From Odiellus spinosus (lineage: Eukaryota > Arthropoda > Arachnida > Opiliones > Phalangiidae), in contig OY987225.1 in assembly GCA_963920705.1 (NCBI GenBank), positions 13,286,829 through 13,350,828 of the forward strand: 64,000 bases of DNA, read 5' to 3'. The translations under genes were made by a program, and so were the position numbers. Below are positions 35,866-51,546 of this stretch, piece after piece (within the stretch, counting starts at the first letter, position 1; every line of letters starts with the position of its first letter). The notes under the pieces are model-generated. The model worked only from the letters and a program-made list of their open reading frames with translations. It was not told the DNA's origin and searched no databases.

Positions 35866-38800
35866 CTTTTATAAGCATTCATAAGCTAACATGAACGAAT
35901 TGCCTCGACTAAAGTCGAGGAGTTGTAATAAAACATTATCCATGGATTAGGTTTGTTCGTTTGCAACTTAGATAAAAACTAAAATATGGGGATTTTTTAT
36001 TCCCTTTAAATTCTTTATATAAGCATTCATAAGCTAACATGAACGAATGAGGAGTTGTTATAAAACATTATCCATGGATTAGGTTTGTTCGTTTACAACC
36101 TAGATTAAAAATTAAAATATGGGGAATTTTTATTCCATTTAAATTCCTTGTATAAGCATTCATAAGGTAACGTGAACGAATTGCCTCGACTAAAGTCGAG
36201 GAGTTGTAATAAAAATTTATTCATGGATTAGGTTTGTTCGTTTGCAACCTAGATTAATAATTAAAATATGGGAATTTTTATTCCCTTTAAATTCCTTGTA
36301 TAAGCATTCATAGGCTAACATGAACGAATTGCCTCGACTAAAGTCGAGGAGTTTTAATAAAACAATATGAATGGATTAGGTTTGTTCGTTTGCAACCTAG
36401 ATTAAAAATTAAAATATGGGGATTTTTTATTCCCTTTAAATTCCTTGTATAAGCATTCATAAGCTAACATGAACGAATTGCCTCGACTAAAGTCGAGGAG
36501 TTGTAATAAAACATTATCCATGAGTGTTTGTTCGTTTACAACCTAGATTAAAAATTAAAATATGGGGATTTTTTATTCCCTTTAAATTCCTTGTATAAGG
36601 ATTCATAAGCTAACATGAACGAATTGCCTCGACTAAAGTTGAGGAGTTGTAATAAAACATTATCCATGGATTAGGTTTGTTCGTTTGCATCCTAGATTAA
36701 TAATTAAAATATGGGAATTTTTATTCCCTTTAAATTCCTTGTATAAGCATTCATAGGCTAACATGAACGAATTGCCTCGACTAAAATCGAGGAGTTGTAA
36801 TAAAACATTATCCATGGATTAGGTTTGTTCGTTTGTAACCTAGATTAAAAATTAAAATATGGGGATTTTTTATTCCCTTTAAATTCCTCGTATAAGCATT
36901 CATAAGCTAACATGAACGAATTGCCTCGACTAAAGTCGAGGAATTGTAATAAAACAATAACCATGGATTAGGTTTGTTCGTTTGCAACCTAGATTAAAAA
37001 TTAAAATATGGGGATTTTTTACTCCCTTTAAATTCCTTGTATAAGCATTCATAAGCTAACATGAACGAATTGCCTCGACTAAAGTCGAGGAGTTGTAATA
37101 AAACATTATCCATGGATTAGGTTTGTTCGTTTGCAATCTAGATTAAAAATTAAAATATGGGAATTTGTTATTCCCTTTGAATTCCTTGTATAAGCATTCA
37201 TAAGCTAACATGAACGAATTGCCTCGACTAAAGTCGAGGAGTTGTAATAAAACATTATCCATGGATTAGGTTTGTTCGTTTGCAACCTAGATAAAAACTA
37301 AAATATGGGGATTTTTTATTCCCTTTAAATTCTTTATATAAGCATTCATAAGCTAACATAAACGAATGAGGAGTTGTTATAAAACATTATCCATGGATTA
37401 GGTTTGTTCGTTTGCAACCTAGATTAAAAATTAAAATATGGGGAATTTTTATTCCATTTAAATTCCTTGTATAAGCATTCATAAGGTAACATGAACGAAT
37501 TGCCTCGACTAAAGTCGAGGAGTTGTAATAAAACATTATCCATGGATTAGGTTTGTTCGTTTGCAACCTAGATTAAAAATTAAAATATGGGTAATTTTTA
37601 TTCCCTTTAAATTCCTTGTATAAGCATTCATAAGGTAACATGAACGAATTGCCTCGACTAAAGTCGAGGAGTTGTAATAAAACAATATGAATGGATTAGG
37701 TTTGTTCGTTTGCAACCTAGATTAAAAATTAAAATATGGGGATTTTTTTACTCCCTTTAAATTCCTTGTATAAGCATTCATAAGCTAACATGAACGAGTT
37801 GCCTCGACTAAAGTCGAGGAGTTGTAATAAAACATTATCCATGGATTAGGTTTGTTCGTTTGCAACCTAGATTAAAAATTAAAATATGGGGATTTTTTAT
37901 TCCCTTCAAATTCCTTTTATAAGCATTCATAAGCTAACATGAACGAATTGCCTCGACTAAAGTCGAGGAGTTGTAATAAAACATTATCCATGGATTAGGT
38001 TTGTTCGTTTGCAACTTAGATAAAAACTAAAATATGGGGATTTTTTATTCCCTTTAAATTCTTTATATAAGCATTCATAAGCTAACATGAACGAATGAGG
38101 AGTTGTTATAAAACATTATCCATGGATTAGGTTTGTTCGTTTACAACCTAGATTAAAAATTAAAATATGGGGAATTTTTATTCCATTTAAATTCCTTGTA
38201 TAAGCATTCATAAGGTAACATGAACGAATTGCCTCGACTAAAGTCGAGGAGTTGTAATAAAACATTATCCATGGATTAGGTTTGTTCGTTTGCAACCTAG
38301 ATAAAAACTAAAATATGGGGATTTTTTATTCCCTTTAAATTCTTTATATAAGCATTCATAAGCTAACATGAACGAATGAGGAGTTGTAATAAAACATTAT
38401 CCATGGATTAGGTTTGTTCGTTTGCAACCTAGATTAATAATTAAAATATGGGAATTTTTATTCCCTTTAAATTCCTTGTATAAGCATTCATAGGCTAACA
38501 TGAACGAATTGCCTCGACTAAAGTCGAGGAGTTGTAATAAAACAATATGAATGGATTAGGTTTGTTCGTTTGCAACCTAGATTAAAAATTAAAATATGGG
38601 GATTTTTTTACTCCCTTTAAATTCCTTGTATAAGCATTCATAAGCTAACATGAACGAATTGCCTCGACTAAAGTCGAGGAGTTGTAATAAAACATTATCC
38701 ATGGATTAGGTTTGTTCGTTTGCAACCTAGATAAAAACTAAAATATGGGGATTTTTTATTCCCTTTAAATTCTTTATATAAGCATTCATAAGCTAACATG

Positions 38801-39040
38801 AACGAATGAGGAGTTGTTATAAAACATTATCCATGGATTAGGTTTGTTCGTTTGCAACCTAGATTAAAAATTAAAATATGGGGAATTTTTATTCCATTTA
38901 AATTCCTTGTATAAGCATTCATAAGGTAACATGAACGAATTGCCTCGACTAAAGTCGAGGAGTTGTAATAAAACATTATCCATGGATTAGGTTTGTTCGT
39001 TTGCAACCTAGATTAATAATTAAAATATGGGAATTTTTAT

Positions 39041-40496
39041 TCATTTTAAATTCCTTGTATAAGCATTCATAGGCTAACATGAACGAATTGCCTCGACTAA
39101 AGTCGAGGAGTTGTAATAAAACAATATGAATGGATTAGGTTTGTTCATTTGCAACCTAGATTAAAAATTAAAATATGGGGATTTTTTTACTCCCTTTAAA
39201 TTCCTTGTATAAGCATTCATAAGCTAACATGAACGAATTGCCTCGACTAAAGTCGAGGAGTTGTAATAAAACATTATCCATGGATTAGGTTTGTTCGTTT
39301 GCAACCTAGATTAAAAATTAAAATATGGGGATTTTTTATTCCCTTTAAATTCCTTTTATAAGCATTCATAAGCTAACATGAACGAATTGCCTCGACTAAA
39401 GTCGAGGAGTTGTAATAAAACATTATCCATGGATTAGGTTTGTTCGTTTGCAACTTAGATAAAAACTAAAATATGGGGATTTTTTATTCCCTTTAAATTC
39501 TTTATATAAGCATTCATAAGCTAACATGAACGAATGAGGAGTTGTTATAAAACATTATCCATGGATTAGGTTTGTTCGTTTACAACCTAGATTAAAAATT
39601 AAAATATAGGGAATTTTTATTCCATTTAAATTCCTTGTATAAGCATTCATAAGGTAACATGAACGAATTGCCTCGACTTAAGTCGAGGAGTTGTAATAAA
39701 ACATTATCCATGGATTAGGTTTGTTCGTTTGCAACCTAGATAAAAACTAAAATATGGGGATTTTTTATTCCCTTTAAATTCTTTATATAAGCATTCATAA
39801 GCTAACATGAACGAATGAGGAGTTGTAATAAAACAATATGAATGGATTAGGTTTGTTCGTTTGCAACCTAGTTTAAAAATTAAAATATGGGGATTTTTTA
39901 TTCCCTTTAAATTCCTTGTATAAGCATTCATAAGCTAACATGAACGAATTGCCTCGACTAAAGTCGAGGAGTTGTAATAAAACATTATCCATGGATTAGG
40001 TTTGTTCGTTTACAACCTAGATTAAAAATTAAAATATGGGGATTTTTTATTCCCTTTAAATTCCTTGTATAATCATTCATAAGCTAACATGAACGAATTG
40101 CCTCGACTAAAGTCGAGGAGTTGTAATAAAACATTATCCATGGATTAGGTTTGTTCGTTTGTAACCTAGATTAAAAATTAAAATATGGGGATTTTTTATT
40201 CCCTTTAAATTCCTTGTATAATCATTCATAAGCTAACATGAACGAATTGCCTCGACTAAAGTCGAGGAGTTGTAATAAAACATTATCCATGGATTAGGTT
40301 TGTTCGTTTGCAACCTAGATTAAAAATTAAAATATGGGGAATTTTTATTCCATTTAAATTCCTTGTATAAGCATTCATAAGGTAACATGAACGAATTGCC
40401 TCGACTAAAGTCGAGGAGTTGTAATAAAACATTATCCATGGATTAGGTTTGTTCGTTTGCAACCTAGATTAATAATTAAAATATGGGAATTTTTAT
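39041..40496 (+). repeat. 1456-bp higher-order unit
   Basis: tattcattttaaattcc (39041 and 40497), the palindromic dyad variant cctcgacttaagtcgagg (39671 and 41127) and a shared 75-codon minus-strand satellite frame (39704 and 41160) all recur at exactly 1456 bp. The copies look nearly identical, so this is probably a recent duplication. Confidence 0.9.
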
Positions 40497-43400
40497 TCAT
40501 TTTAAATTCCTTGTATAAGCATTCATAGGCTAACATGAACGAATTGCCTCGACTAAAGTCGAGGAGTTGTAATAAAACAATATGAATGGATTAGGTTTGT
40601 TCATTTGCAACCTAGATTAAAAATTAAAATATGGGGATTTTTTTACTCCCTTTAAATTCCTTGTATAAGCATTCATAAGCTAACATGAACGAATTGCCTC
40701 GACTAAAGTCGAGGAGTTGTAATAAAACATTATCCATGGATTAGGTTTGTTCGTTTGCAACCTAGATTAAAAATTAAAATATGGGGATTTTTTATTCCCT
40801 TTAAATTCCTTTTATAAGCATTCATAAGCTAACATGAACGAATTGCCTCGACTAAAGTCGAGGAGTTGTAATAAAACATTATCCATGGATTAGGTTTGTT
40901 CGTTTGCAACTTAGATAAAAACTAAAATATGGGGATTTTTTATTCCCTTTAAATTCTTTATATAAGCATTCATAAGCTAACATGAACGAATGAGGAGTTG
41001 TTATAAAACATTATCCATGGATTAGGTTTGTTCGTTTACAACCTAGATTAAAAATTAAAATATAGGGAATTTTTATTCCATTTAAATTCCTTGTATAAGC
41101 ATTCATAAGGTAACATGAACGAATTGCCTCGACTTAAGTCGAGGAGTTGTAATAAAACATTATCCATGGATTAGGTTTGTTCGTTTGCAACCTAGATAAA
41201 AACTAAAATATGGGGATTTTTTATTCCCTTTAAATTCTTTATATAAGCATTCATAAGCTAACATGAACGAATGAGGAGTTGTAATAAAACAATATGAATG
41301 GATTAGGTTTGTTCGTTTGCAACCTAGTTTAAAAATTAAAATATGGGGATTTTTTATTCCCTTTAAATTCCTTGTATAAGCATTCATAAGCTAACATGAA
41401 CGAATGAAGAGTTGTAATAAAACATTATCCATGGATTAGGTTTGTTCGTTTGCAACCTAGATTAAAAATTAAAATATGGGGAATTTTTATTCCATTTAAA
41501 TTCCTTGTATAAGCATTCATAAGCTAACATGAACGAATTGCCTCGACTAAAGTCGAGGAGTTGTAATAAAACATTATCCATGGATTAGGTTTGTTCGTTT
41601 GCAACCTAGATTAAAAATTAAAATATGGGGATTTTTTATTCCCTTTAAATTCCTTGTATAAGCATTCATAAGCTAACATGAACGAATTGCCTCGACTAAA
41701 GTCGAGGAGTTGTAATAAAACATTATCCATGGATTATGTTTGTTCGTTTGCAACCTAGATAAAAATTAAAAAATATGGGGATTTTTTATTCCCTTTAAAT
41801 TCTTTATATAAGCATTCATAAGCTAACATGAACGAATGAGGAGTTGTTATAAAACATTATCCATGGATATGGTTTGTTCGTTTACAACCTAGATTAAAAA
41901 TTAAAATATGGGGAATTTTTATTCCATTTAAATTCCTTGTATAAGCATTCATAAGGTAACATGAACGAATTGCCTCGACTAAAGTCGATGAGTTGTAATA
42001 AAACATTATCCATGGATTAGGTTTGTTCGTTTGCAACCTAGATTAATAATTAAAATATGGGAATTTTTATTCCCTTTAAATTCCTTGTATAAGCATTCAT
42101 AGGCTAACATGAACGAATTGCCTCGACTAAAGTCGAGGAGTTGTAATAAAACAATATGAATGGATTAGGTTTGTTCGTTTGCAACCTAGATTAAAAATTA
42201 AAATATGGGGATTTTTATTCCCTTTAAATTCCTTGTATAAGCATTCATAAGCTAACATGAACGAATTGCCTCGACTAAAGTCGAGGAGTTGTAATAAAAC
42301 ATTATCCATGGATTAGGTTTGTTCGTTTGCAACCTAGATTAAAAACTAAAATATGGGGATTTTTTATTCCCTTTAAATTCTTTATATAAGCATTCATAAG
42401 CTAACATGAACGAATGAGGAGTTGTAATAAAACATTATCCATGGATTAGGTTTGTTCGTTTGCAACCTAGATTAAAAATTAAAATATGGGGAATTTTTGT
42501 TCCATTTAAATTCCTTGTATAAGCATTCATAAGGTAACATGAACGAATTGCCTCGACTAAAGTCGAGGAGTTGTAATAAAACATTATCCATGGATTAGGT
42601 TTGTTCGTTTGCAACCTAGATTAAAAATTAAAGTATGGGAATTTTTATTCCCTTTAAATTCCTTGTATAAGCATTCATAGGCTAACATGAACGAATTGCC
42701 TCGACTAAATTCGAGGAGTTGTAATAAAACAATATGAATGGATTAGGTTTGTTCGTTTGCAACCTAGATTAAAAATTAAAAATGGGGATTTTTTATTCCC
42801 TTTAAATTCCTTGTATAAGCATTCATAAGCTAACATGAACGAATTGCCTCGACTAAAGTCGAGGAGTTGTAATAAAACATTATCCATGGATTAGGTTTGT
42901 TCGTTTACAACCTAGATTAAAAATTAAAATATGTGGATTTTTTATTCCCTTTAAATTCCTTGTATAAGCATTCATAAGCTAACATGAACGAATTGCCTCG
43001 ACTAAAGTCGAGCATTTGTAATAAAACATTATCCATGGATTAGGTTTGTTCGTTTGTAACCTAGATTAAAAATTAAAATATGGGGATTTTTTATTCCCTT
43101 TAAATTCATAAGCATTCATAAGCTAACATGAACGAATGAGGAGTTGTAATAAAACATTATCCATGGATTAGGTTTGTTCGTTTGCAACCTAGATTAAAAA
43201 CTAAAATATGGGGATTTTTTATTCCCTTTAAATTCTTTATATAAGCATTCATAAGCTAACATGAACGAATGAAGAGTTGTAATAAAACATTATCCATGGA
43301 TTAGGTTTGTTCGTTTGCTACCTAGATTAAAAATTAAAATATGGGGAATTTTTATTCCATTTAAATTCCTTGTATAAGCATTCATAAGGTAACATGAACG

Positions 43401-46400
43401 AATTGCCTCGACTAAAGTCGAGGAGTTGTAATAAAACATTATCCATGGATTAGGTTTGTTCGTTTGCAACCTAGATTAAAAATTAAAGTATGGGAATTTT
43501 TATTCCCTTTAAATTCCTTGTATAAGCATTCATAGGCTAACATGAACGAATTGCCTCGACTAAAGTCGAGGAGTTGTAATAAAACAATATGAATGGATTA
43601 GGTTTGTTCGTTTGCAACCTAGATTAAAAATTAAAAATGGGGATTTTTTATTCCCTTTAAATTCCTTGTATAAGCATTCATAAGCTAACATGAACGAATT
43701 GCCTCGACTAAAGTCGAGGAGTTGTATTAAAACATTATCCATGGATTAGGTTTGTTCGTTTACAACCTAGATTAAAAATTAAATTTGGGGATTTTTTATT
43801 CCCTTTAAATTCTTTATATAAGCATTCATAAGCTAACATGAACGAATGAGGAGTTGTTATAAAACATTACCCATGGATTAGGTTTGTTCGTTTGCAACCT
43901 AGATTAAAAATTAAAATATGGGGAATTTTTATTCCCTTTAAATTCCTTGTATAAGCATTCATAGGCTAACATGGACGAATTGCCTCGACTAAAGTCGAGG
44001 AGTTGTAATAAAACAATATGAATGGATTAGGTTTGTTCGTTTGCAACCTAGATTAAAAATTAAAATATGGGGATTTTTTATTCCCTTTAAATTCCTTGTA
44101 TAAGCATTCATAAGCTAACATGAACGAATTGCCTCGACTAAAGTCGAGGAGTTGTAATAAAACATTATCCATGGATGTTTGTTCGTTTACAACCTAGATT
44201 AAAAATTAAAATATGGGGATTTTTTATTCCCTTTAAATTCCTTGTATAAGGATTCATAAGCTAACATGAACGAATTGCCTCGACTAAAGTCGAGGAGTTG
44301 TAATAAAACATTATCCATGGATTAGGTTTGTTCGTTTGCAACCTAGATTAATAATTAAAATATGGGAATTTTTATTCCCTTTAAATTCCTTGCATAAGCA
44401 TTCATAGGCTAACATGAACGAATTGCCTCGACTAAAATCGAGGAGTTGTAATAAAACATTATCCATGGATTAGGTTTGTTCGTTTGTAACCTAGATTAAA
44501 AATTAAAATATGGGGATTTTTTATTCCCTTTAAATTCCTTGTATAAGCATTCATAAGCTAACATGAACGAATGAGGAGTTGTAATAAAACATTATCCATG
44601 GATTAGGTTTGTTCGTTTGCAACCTAGATTAAAAATTAAAATATGGGGAATTTTTATTCCCTTTAAATTCCTTGTATAAGCATTCATAAGGTAACATGAA
44701 CAAATTGCCTCGACTAAAGTCGAGGAGTTGTAATAAAACATTATCCATGGATTAGGTTTGTTCGTTTGCAACCTAGATAAAAACTAAAATATGGGGATTT
44801 TTTATTCCCTTTAAATTCTTTATATAAGCATTCATAAGCTAACATGAACGAATGAAGAGTTGTAATAAAACATTATCCATGGATTAGGTTTGTTCGTTTG
44901 CAACCTAGATTAAAAATTAAAATATGGGGAATTTTTATTCCATTTAAATTCCTTGTATAAGCATTCATAAGGTAACATGAACAAATTGCCTCGACTAAAG
45001 TCGAGGAGTTGTAATAAAACATTATCCATGGATTAGGTTTGTTCGTTTGCAACCTAGATTAAAAATTAAAGTATGGGAATTTTTATTCCCTTTAAATTCC
45101 TTGTATAAGCATTCATAGGCTAACATGAACGAATTGCCTCGACTAAATTCGAGGAGTTGTAATAAAACAATATGAATGGATTAGGTTTGTTCGTTTGCAA
45201 CCTAGATTAAAAATTAAAAATGGGGATTTTTTATTCCCTTTAAATTCCTTGTATAAGCATTCATAAGCTAACATGAACGAATTGCCTCGACTAAAGTCGA
45301 GGAGTTGTAATAAAACATTATCCATGGATTAGGTTTGTTCGTTTACAACCTAGATTAAAAATTAAATTTTGGGATTTTTTATTCCCTTTAAATTCATAAG
45401 CATTCATAAGCTAACATGAACGAATGAGGAGTTGTAATAAAACATTATCCATGGATAAGGTTTGTTAGTTTGCAACCTAGATTAAAAATTAAAGTATGGG
45501 GATTTTTTATTCCCTTTAAATTCCTTGTATAAGCATTCATAAGCTAACATGAACGAATTGCTTCGACTAAAGTCGAGGAGTTGTAATAAAACATTATCCA
45601 TTTATTAGGTTTGTTCGTTTGCAACCTAGATTAAAAATTAAAATATGGGGAATTTTTATTCCCTTTAAATTCTTTATATAAGCATTCATAAGCTAACATG
45701 AACGAATGAGGAGTTGTTATAAAACATTACCCATGGATTAGGTTTGTTCGTTTGCAACCTAGATTAAAAATTAAAATATGGGGAATTTTTATTCCATTTA
45801 AATTCCTTGTATAAGCATTCATAAGGTAACGTGAACGAATTGCCTCGACTAAAGTCGAGAAGTTGTAATAAAAATTTATCCATGGATTAGGTTTGTTCGT
45901 TTGCAACCTAGATTAATAATTAAAATATGGGAATTTTTATTCCCTTTAAATTCCTTGTATAAGCATTCATAGGCTAACATGAACGAATTGCCTCGACTAA
46001 AGTCGAGGAGTTGTAATAAAACAATATGAATGGATTAGGTTTGTTCGTTTGCAACCTAAATTAAAATATGGGGATTTTTTATTCCCTTTAAATTCCTTGT
46101 ATAAGCATTCATAAGCTAACATGAACGAATTGCCTCGACTAAAGTCGAGGAGTTGTAATAAAACATTATCCATGGATGTTTGTTCGTTTACAACCTAGAT
46201 TAAAAATTAAAATATGGGGATTTTTTATTCCCTTTAAATTCCTTGTATAAGGATTCATAAGCTAACATGAACGAATTGCCTCGACTAAAGTCGAGGAGTT
46301 GTAATAAAACATTATCCATGGATTAGATTTGTTCGTTTGCAACCTAGATTAATAATTAAAATATGGGAATTTTTATTCCCTTTAAATTCCTTGCATAAGC

Positions 46401-46760
46401 ATTCATAGGCTAACATGAACGAATTGCCTCGACTAAAATCGAGGAGTTGTAATAAAACATTATCCATGGATTAGGTTTGTTCGTTTGTAACCTAGATTAA
46501 AAATTAAAATATGGGGATTTTTTATTCCCTTTAAATTCCTTGTATAAGCATTCATAGGCTGACATGAACGAATTGACTCGACTAAAGTCGAGGAAATGTA
46601 ATAAAACAATAACCATGGATTAGGTTTGTTCGTTTGCAGCCTAGATTAAAAATTAAAATATGGGGATTTTTTATTCCCTTTAAATTCTTTATATAAGCAT
46701 TCATAAGCTAACATGAACGAATGAGGAGTTGTAATAAAACATTATCCATGGATTAGGTTT

Positions 46761-48063
46761 GTTCGTATGCAACCTAGTTTAAAAATTAAAATATGGGGAA
46801 TTTTTATTCCATTTAAATTCCTTGTATAAGCATTCATAAGGTAACATGAACGAATTGCCTCGACTAAAGTCGAGGAGTTGTAATAAAACATTATCCATGG
46901 ATTAGGTTTGTTCGTTTGCAACCTAGATAAAAACTAAAATATGGGGATTTTTTATTCCTTTTAAATTTTTTATATTAGCATTCATAAGCTAACATGAACA
47001 AATGAGGAGTTGTTATAAAACATTATCCATGGATTAGGTTTGTTCGTTTGCAACCTAGATTAAAAATTAAAATATGGGGAATTTTTATTCCATTTAAATT
47101 CCTTGTATAAGCATTCATAAGGTAACATGAACGAATTGCCTCGACTAAAGTCGAGGAGTTGTAATAAAACATTATCCATAGATTAGGTTTGTTCGTTTGC
47201 AACCTAGATTAATAATTAAAATATGGGAATTTTTATTCCCTTTAAATTCCTTGTATAAGCATTCATAGGCTAACATGAACGAATTGCCTCGACTAAAGTC
47301 GAGGAGTTGTAATAAAACAATATGAATGGATTAGGTTTGTTCGTTTGCAACCTAGATTAAAAATTAAAATATGGGGATTTTTTATTCCCTTTAAATTCCT
47401 TGTATAAGCATTCATAAGCTAACATGAACGAATTGCCTCGACTAAAGTCGAGGAGTTGTAATAAAACATTATCCATGGATGTTTGTTCGTTTACAACCTA
47501 GATTAAAAATTAAAATATGGGGATTTTTTATTCCCTTTAAATTCCTTGTATAAGGATTCATAAGCTAACATGAACGAATTGCCTCGACTAAAGTCGAGGA
47601 GTTGTAATAAAACATTATCCATGGATTAGGTTTGTTCGTTTGCAACCTAGATTAATAATTAAAATATGGGAATTTTTATTCCCTTTAAATTCCTTGCATA
47701 AGCATTCATAGGCTAACATGAACGAATTGCCTCGACTAAAATCGAGGAGTTGTAATAAAACATTATCCATGGATTAGGTTTGTTCGTTTGTAACCTAGAT
47801 TAAAAATTAAAATATGGGGATTTTTTATTCCCTTTAAATTCCTTGTATAAGCATTCATAAGCTAACATGAACGAATTGACTCGACTAAAGTCGAGGAAAT
47901 GTAATAAAACAATAACCATGGATTAGGTTTGTTCGTTTGCAGCCTAGATTAAAAATTAAAATATGGGGATTTTTTATTCCCTTTAAATTCTTTATATAAG
48001 CATTCATAAGCTAACATGAACGAATGAGGAGTTGTAATAAAACATTATCCATGGATTAGGTTT
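46761..48063 (+). repeat. 1303-bp higher-order unit
   Basis: gttcgtatgcaacctagttt (46761 and 48064) and ttttaaattttttatatta (46959 and 48262) recur at offset 1303. The repeat covers about 46170-48760 in total and carries the ggatgtttgttcg and gaacaaatgagg markers. Confidence 0.88.
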
Positions 48064-49260
48064 GTTCGTATGCAACCTAGTTTAAAAATTAAAATATGGG
48101 GAATTTTTATTCCATTTAAATTCCTTGTATAAGCATTCATAAGGTAACATGAACGAATTGCCTCGACTAAAGTCGAGGAGTTGTAATAAAACATTATCCA
48201 TGGATTAGGTTTGTTCGTTTGCAACCTAGATAAAAACTAAAATATGGGGATTTTTTATTCCTTTTAAATTTTTTATATTAGCATTCATAAGCTAACATGA
48301 ACAAATGAGGAGTTGTTATAAAACATTATCCATGGATTAGGTTTGTTCGTTTGCAACCTAGATTAAAAATTAAAATATGGGGAATTTTTATTCCATTTAA
48401 ATTCCTTGTATAAGCATTCATAAGGTAACATGAACGAATTGCCTCGACTAAAGTCGAGGAGTTGTAATAAAACATTATCCATAGATTAGGTTTGTTCGTT
48501 TGCAACCTAGATTAATAATTAAAATATGGGAATTTTTATTCCCTTTAAATTCCTTGTATAAGCATTCATAGGCTAACATGAACGAATTGCCTCGACTAAA
48601 GTCGAGGAGTTGTAATAAAACAATATGAATGGATTAGGTTTGTTCGTTTGCAACCTAGATTAAAAATTAAAATATGGGGATTTTTTATTCTCTTTAAATT
48701 CCTTGTATAAGCATTCATAAGCTAACATGAACGAATTGCCTCGACTAAAGTCGAGGAGTTGTAATAAAACATTATCCATGGATTAGGTTTGTTCGTTTAC
48801 AACCTAGATTAAAAATTAAAATATGGGGATTTTTTATTCCCTTTAAATTCCTTGTATAATCATTCATAAGCTAACATGAACGAATTGCCTCGACTAAAGT
48901 CGAGGAGTTGTAATAAAACATTATCCATGGATTAGGTTTGTTCGTTTGTAACCTAGATTAAAAATTAAAATATGGGGATTTTTTTACTCCCTTTAAATTC
49001 CTTGTATAAGCATTCATAAGCTAACATGAACGAATTGCCTCGACTAAAGTCGAGGAGTTGTAATAAAACATTATCCATGGATTAGGTTTGTTCGTTTGCA
49101 ACCTAGATTAAAAATTAAAATATGGGGATTTTTTATTCCCTTTAAATTCCTTGTATAAGCATTCATAAGCTAACATGAACGAATTGCCTCGACTAAAGTC
49201 GAGGAGTTGTAATAAAACATTATCCATGGATTAGGTTTGTTCGTTTGCAACCTAGATAAA

Positions 49261-51546
49261 AACTAAAATATGGGAATTTTTTATTCCCTTTAAATTCTTT
49301 ATATAAGCATTCATAAGCTAACATGAACGAATGAGGAGTTGTTATAAAACATTATCCATGGATTAGGTTTGTTCGTTTACAACCTAGATTAAAAATTAAA
49401 ATATGGGGAATTTTTATTCCATTTAAATTCCTTGTATAAGCATTCATAAGGTAACATGAACGAATTGCCTCGACTAAAGTCGAGGAGTTGTAATAAAACA
49501 TTATCCATGGATTAGGTTTGTTCGTTTGCAACCTAGATTAATAATTAAAATATGGGGAATTTTTATTCCATTTAAATTCCTTGTATAAGCATTCATAAGG
49601 TAACATGAACGAATTGCCTCGACTAAAGTCGAGGAGTTGTAATAAAACATTATCCATGGATTAGGTTTGTTCGTTTGCAACCTAGATTAATAATTAAAAT
49701 ATGGGGATTTTTTATTCCCTTTAAATTCCTTGTATAAGCATTCATAAGCTAACATGAACGAATTGCCTCGACTAAAGTCGAGGAGTTGTAATAAAACATT
49801 ATCCATGGATTAGGTTTGTTCGTTTGCAACCTAGATTAAAAACTAAAATGGGGATTTTTTATTCCCTTTAAATTCTTTATATAAGCATTCATAAGCTAAC
49901 ATGAACGAATGAGGAGTTGTAATAAAACATTATCCATGGATTATGTTTGTTCGTTTGCAACCTAGATTAAAAATTAAAATATGGGGAATTTTTATTCCAT
50001 TTAAATTCCTTGTATAAGCATTCATAAGATAACATGAACGAATTGCCTCGACTAAAGTCGAGGAGTTGTAATAAAACATTATCCATGGATTAGGTTTGTT
50101 CGTTTGCAACCTAGATTAAAAATTAAAGTATGGGAATTTTTATTCCCTTTAAATTCCTTGTACAAGCATTCATAGGCTAACATGAACGAATTGCCTCGAC
50201 TAAAGTCGAGGAGTTGTAATAAAACAATATGAATGGATTAGGTTTGTTCGTTTGCAACCTAGATTAAAAATTAAAAATGGGGATTTTTTATTCCCTTTAA
50301 ATTCCTTGTATAAGCATTCATAAGCTAACATGAACGAATTGCCTCGACTAAAGTCGAGGAGTTGTAATAAAACATTATCCATGGATTAGGTTTGTTCGTT
50401 TACAACCTAGATTAAAAATTAAAATATGTGGATTTTTTATTCCCTTTAAATTCTTTGTATAAGCATTCATAAGCTAACATGAACGAATTGCCTCGACTAA
50501 AGTCGAGCATTTGTAATAAAACATTATCCATGGATTAGGTTTGTTCGTTTGTAACCTAGATTAAAAATTAAAATATGGGGATTTTTTATTCCCTTTAAAT
50601 TCATAAGCATTCATAAGCTAACATGAACGAATGAGGAGTTGTAATAAAACATTATCCATGGATTAGGTTTGTTCGTTTGCAACCTAGATTAAAAACTAAA
50701 ATATGGCGATTTTTTATTCCCTTTAAATTCTTTATATAAGCATTCATAAGCTTACATGAACGAATGAGGAGTTGTAATAAAACATTATCCATGGATTAGG
50801 TTTGTTCGTTTGCAACCTAGATTAAAAATTAAAATATGGGGAATTTTTATTCCATTTAAATTCCTTGTATAAGCATTCATAAGGTAACATGAACGAATTG
50901 CCTCGACTAAAGTCGAGGAGTTCTAATAAAACATTATCCATGGATTAGATTTGTTCGTTTGCAACCTAGATTAAAAATTAAAGAATGGGATTTTTTATTC
51001 CCTTTAAATTACTTGTATAAGCATTCATAACCTAACATGAACGAATTGCCACGACTAAAGTCGAGCATTTGTAATAAAACATTATCCATGGATTAGGTTT
51101 GTTCGTTTGTAACCTAGATTAAAAATTAAATTTGGGGATTTTTTATTCCCTTTAAATTCATAAGTATTCATAAGCTAACATGAACGAATGAGGAGTTGTA
51201 ATAAAACATTATCCATGGATAAGGTTTGTTAGTTTGCAACCTAGATTAAAAATTAAAGTATGGGGATTTTTTATTCCCTTTAAATTCCTTGTATAAGCAT
51301 TCATAAGCTAACATGAACGAATTGCCTCGACTAAAGTCGAGGAGTTGTAATAAAACATTATCCATGGATTAGGTTTGTTCGTTTGCAACCTAGATTAAAA
51401 ATTAAAATATGGGGATTTTTTATTCCCCTTAAATTCCTTGTATAAGCATTCATAAGCTAACATGAACGAATTGCCTCGACTAAAGTCGAGGAGTTGTAAT
51501 AAAACATTATCCATGGATAAGTTTGTTCGTTTGCAACCTAGATAAA
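49261..51546 (+). repeat. 2286-bp higher-order unit
   Basis: aactaaaatatgggaattt is at 49261, 51547, 54001 and 56179, giving unit lengths of 2286, 2454 and 2178 bp. Independent markers (aactaaaatgggg at 49841 and 52127; minus-strand satellite frame ends at 50200 and 52486) confirm 2286 for the first pair. The units differ by insertion or loss of a few monomers. Confidence 0.88.
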
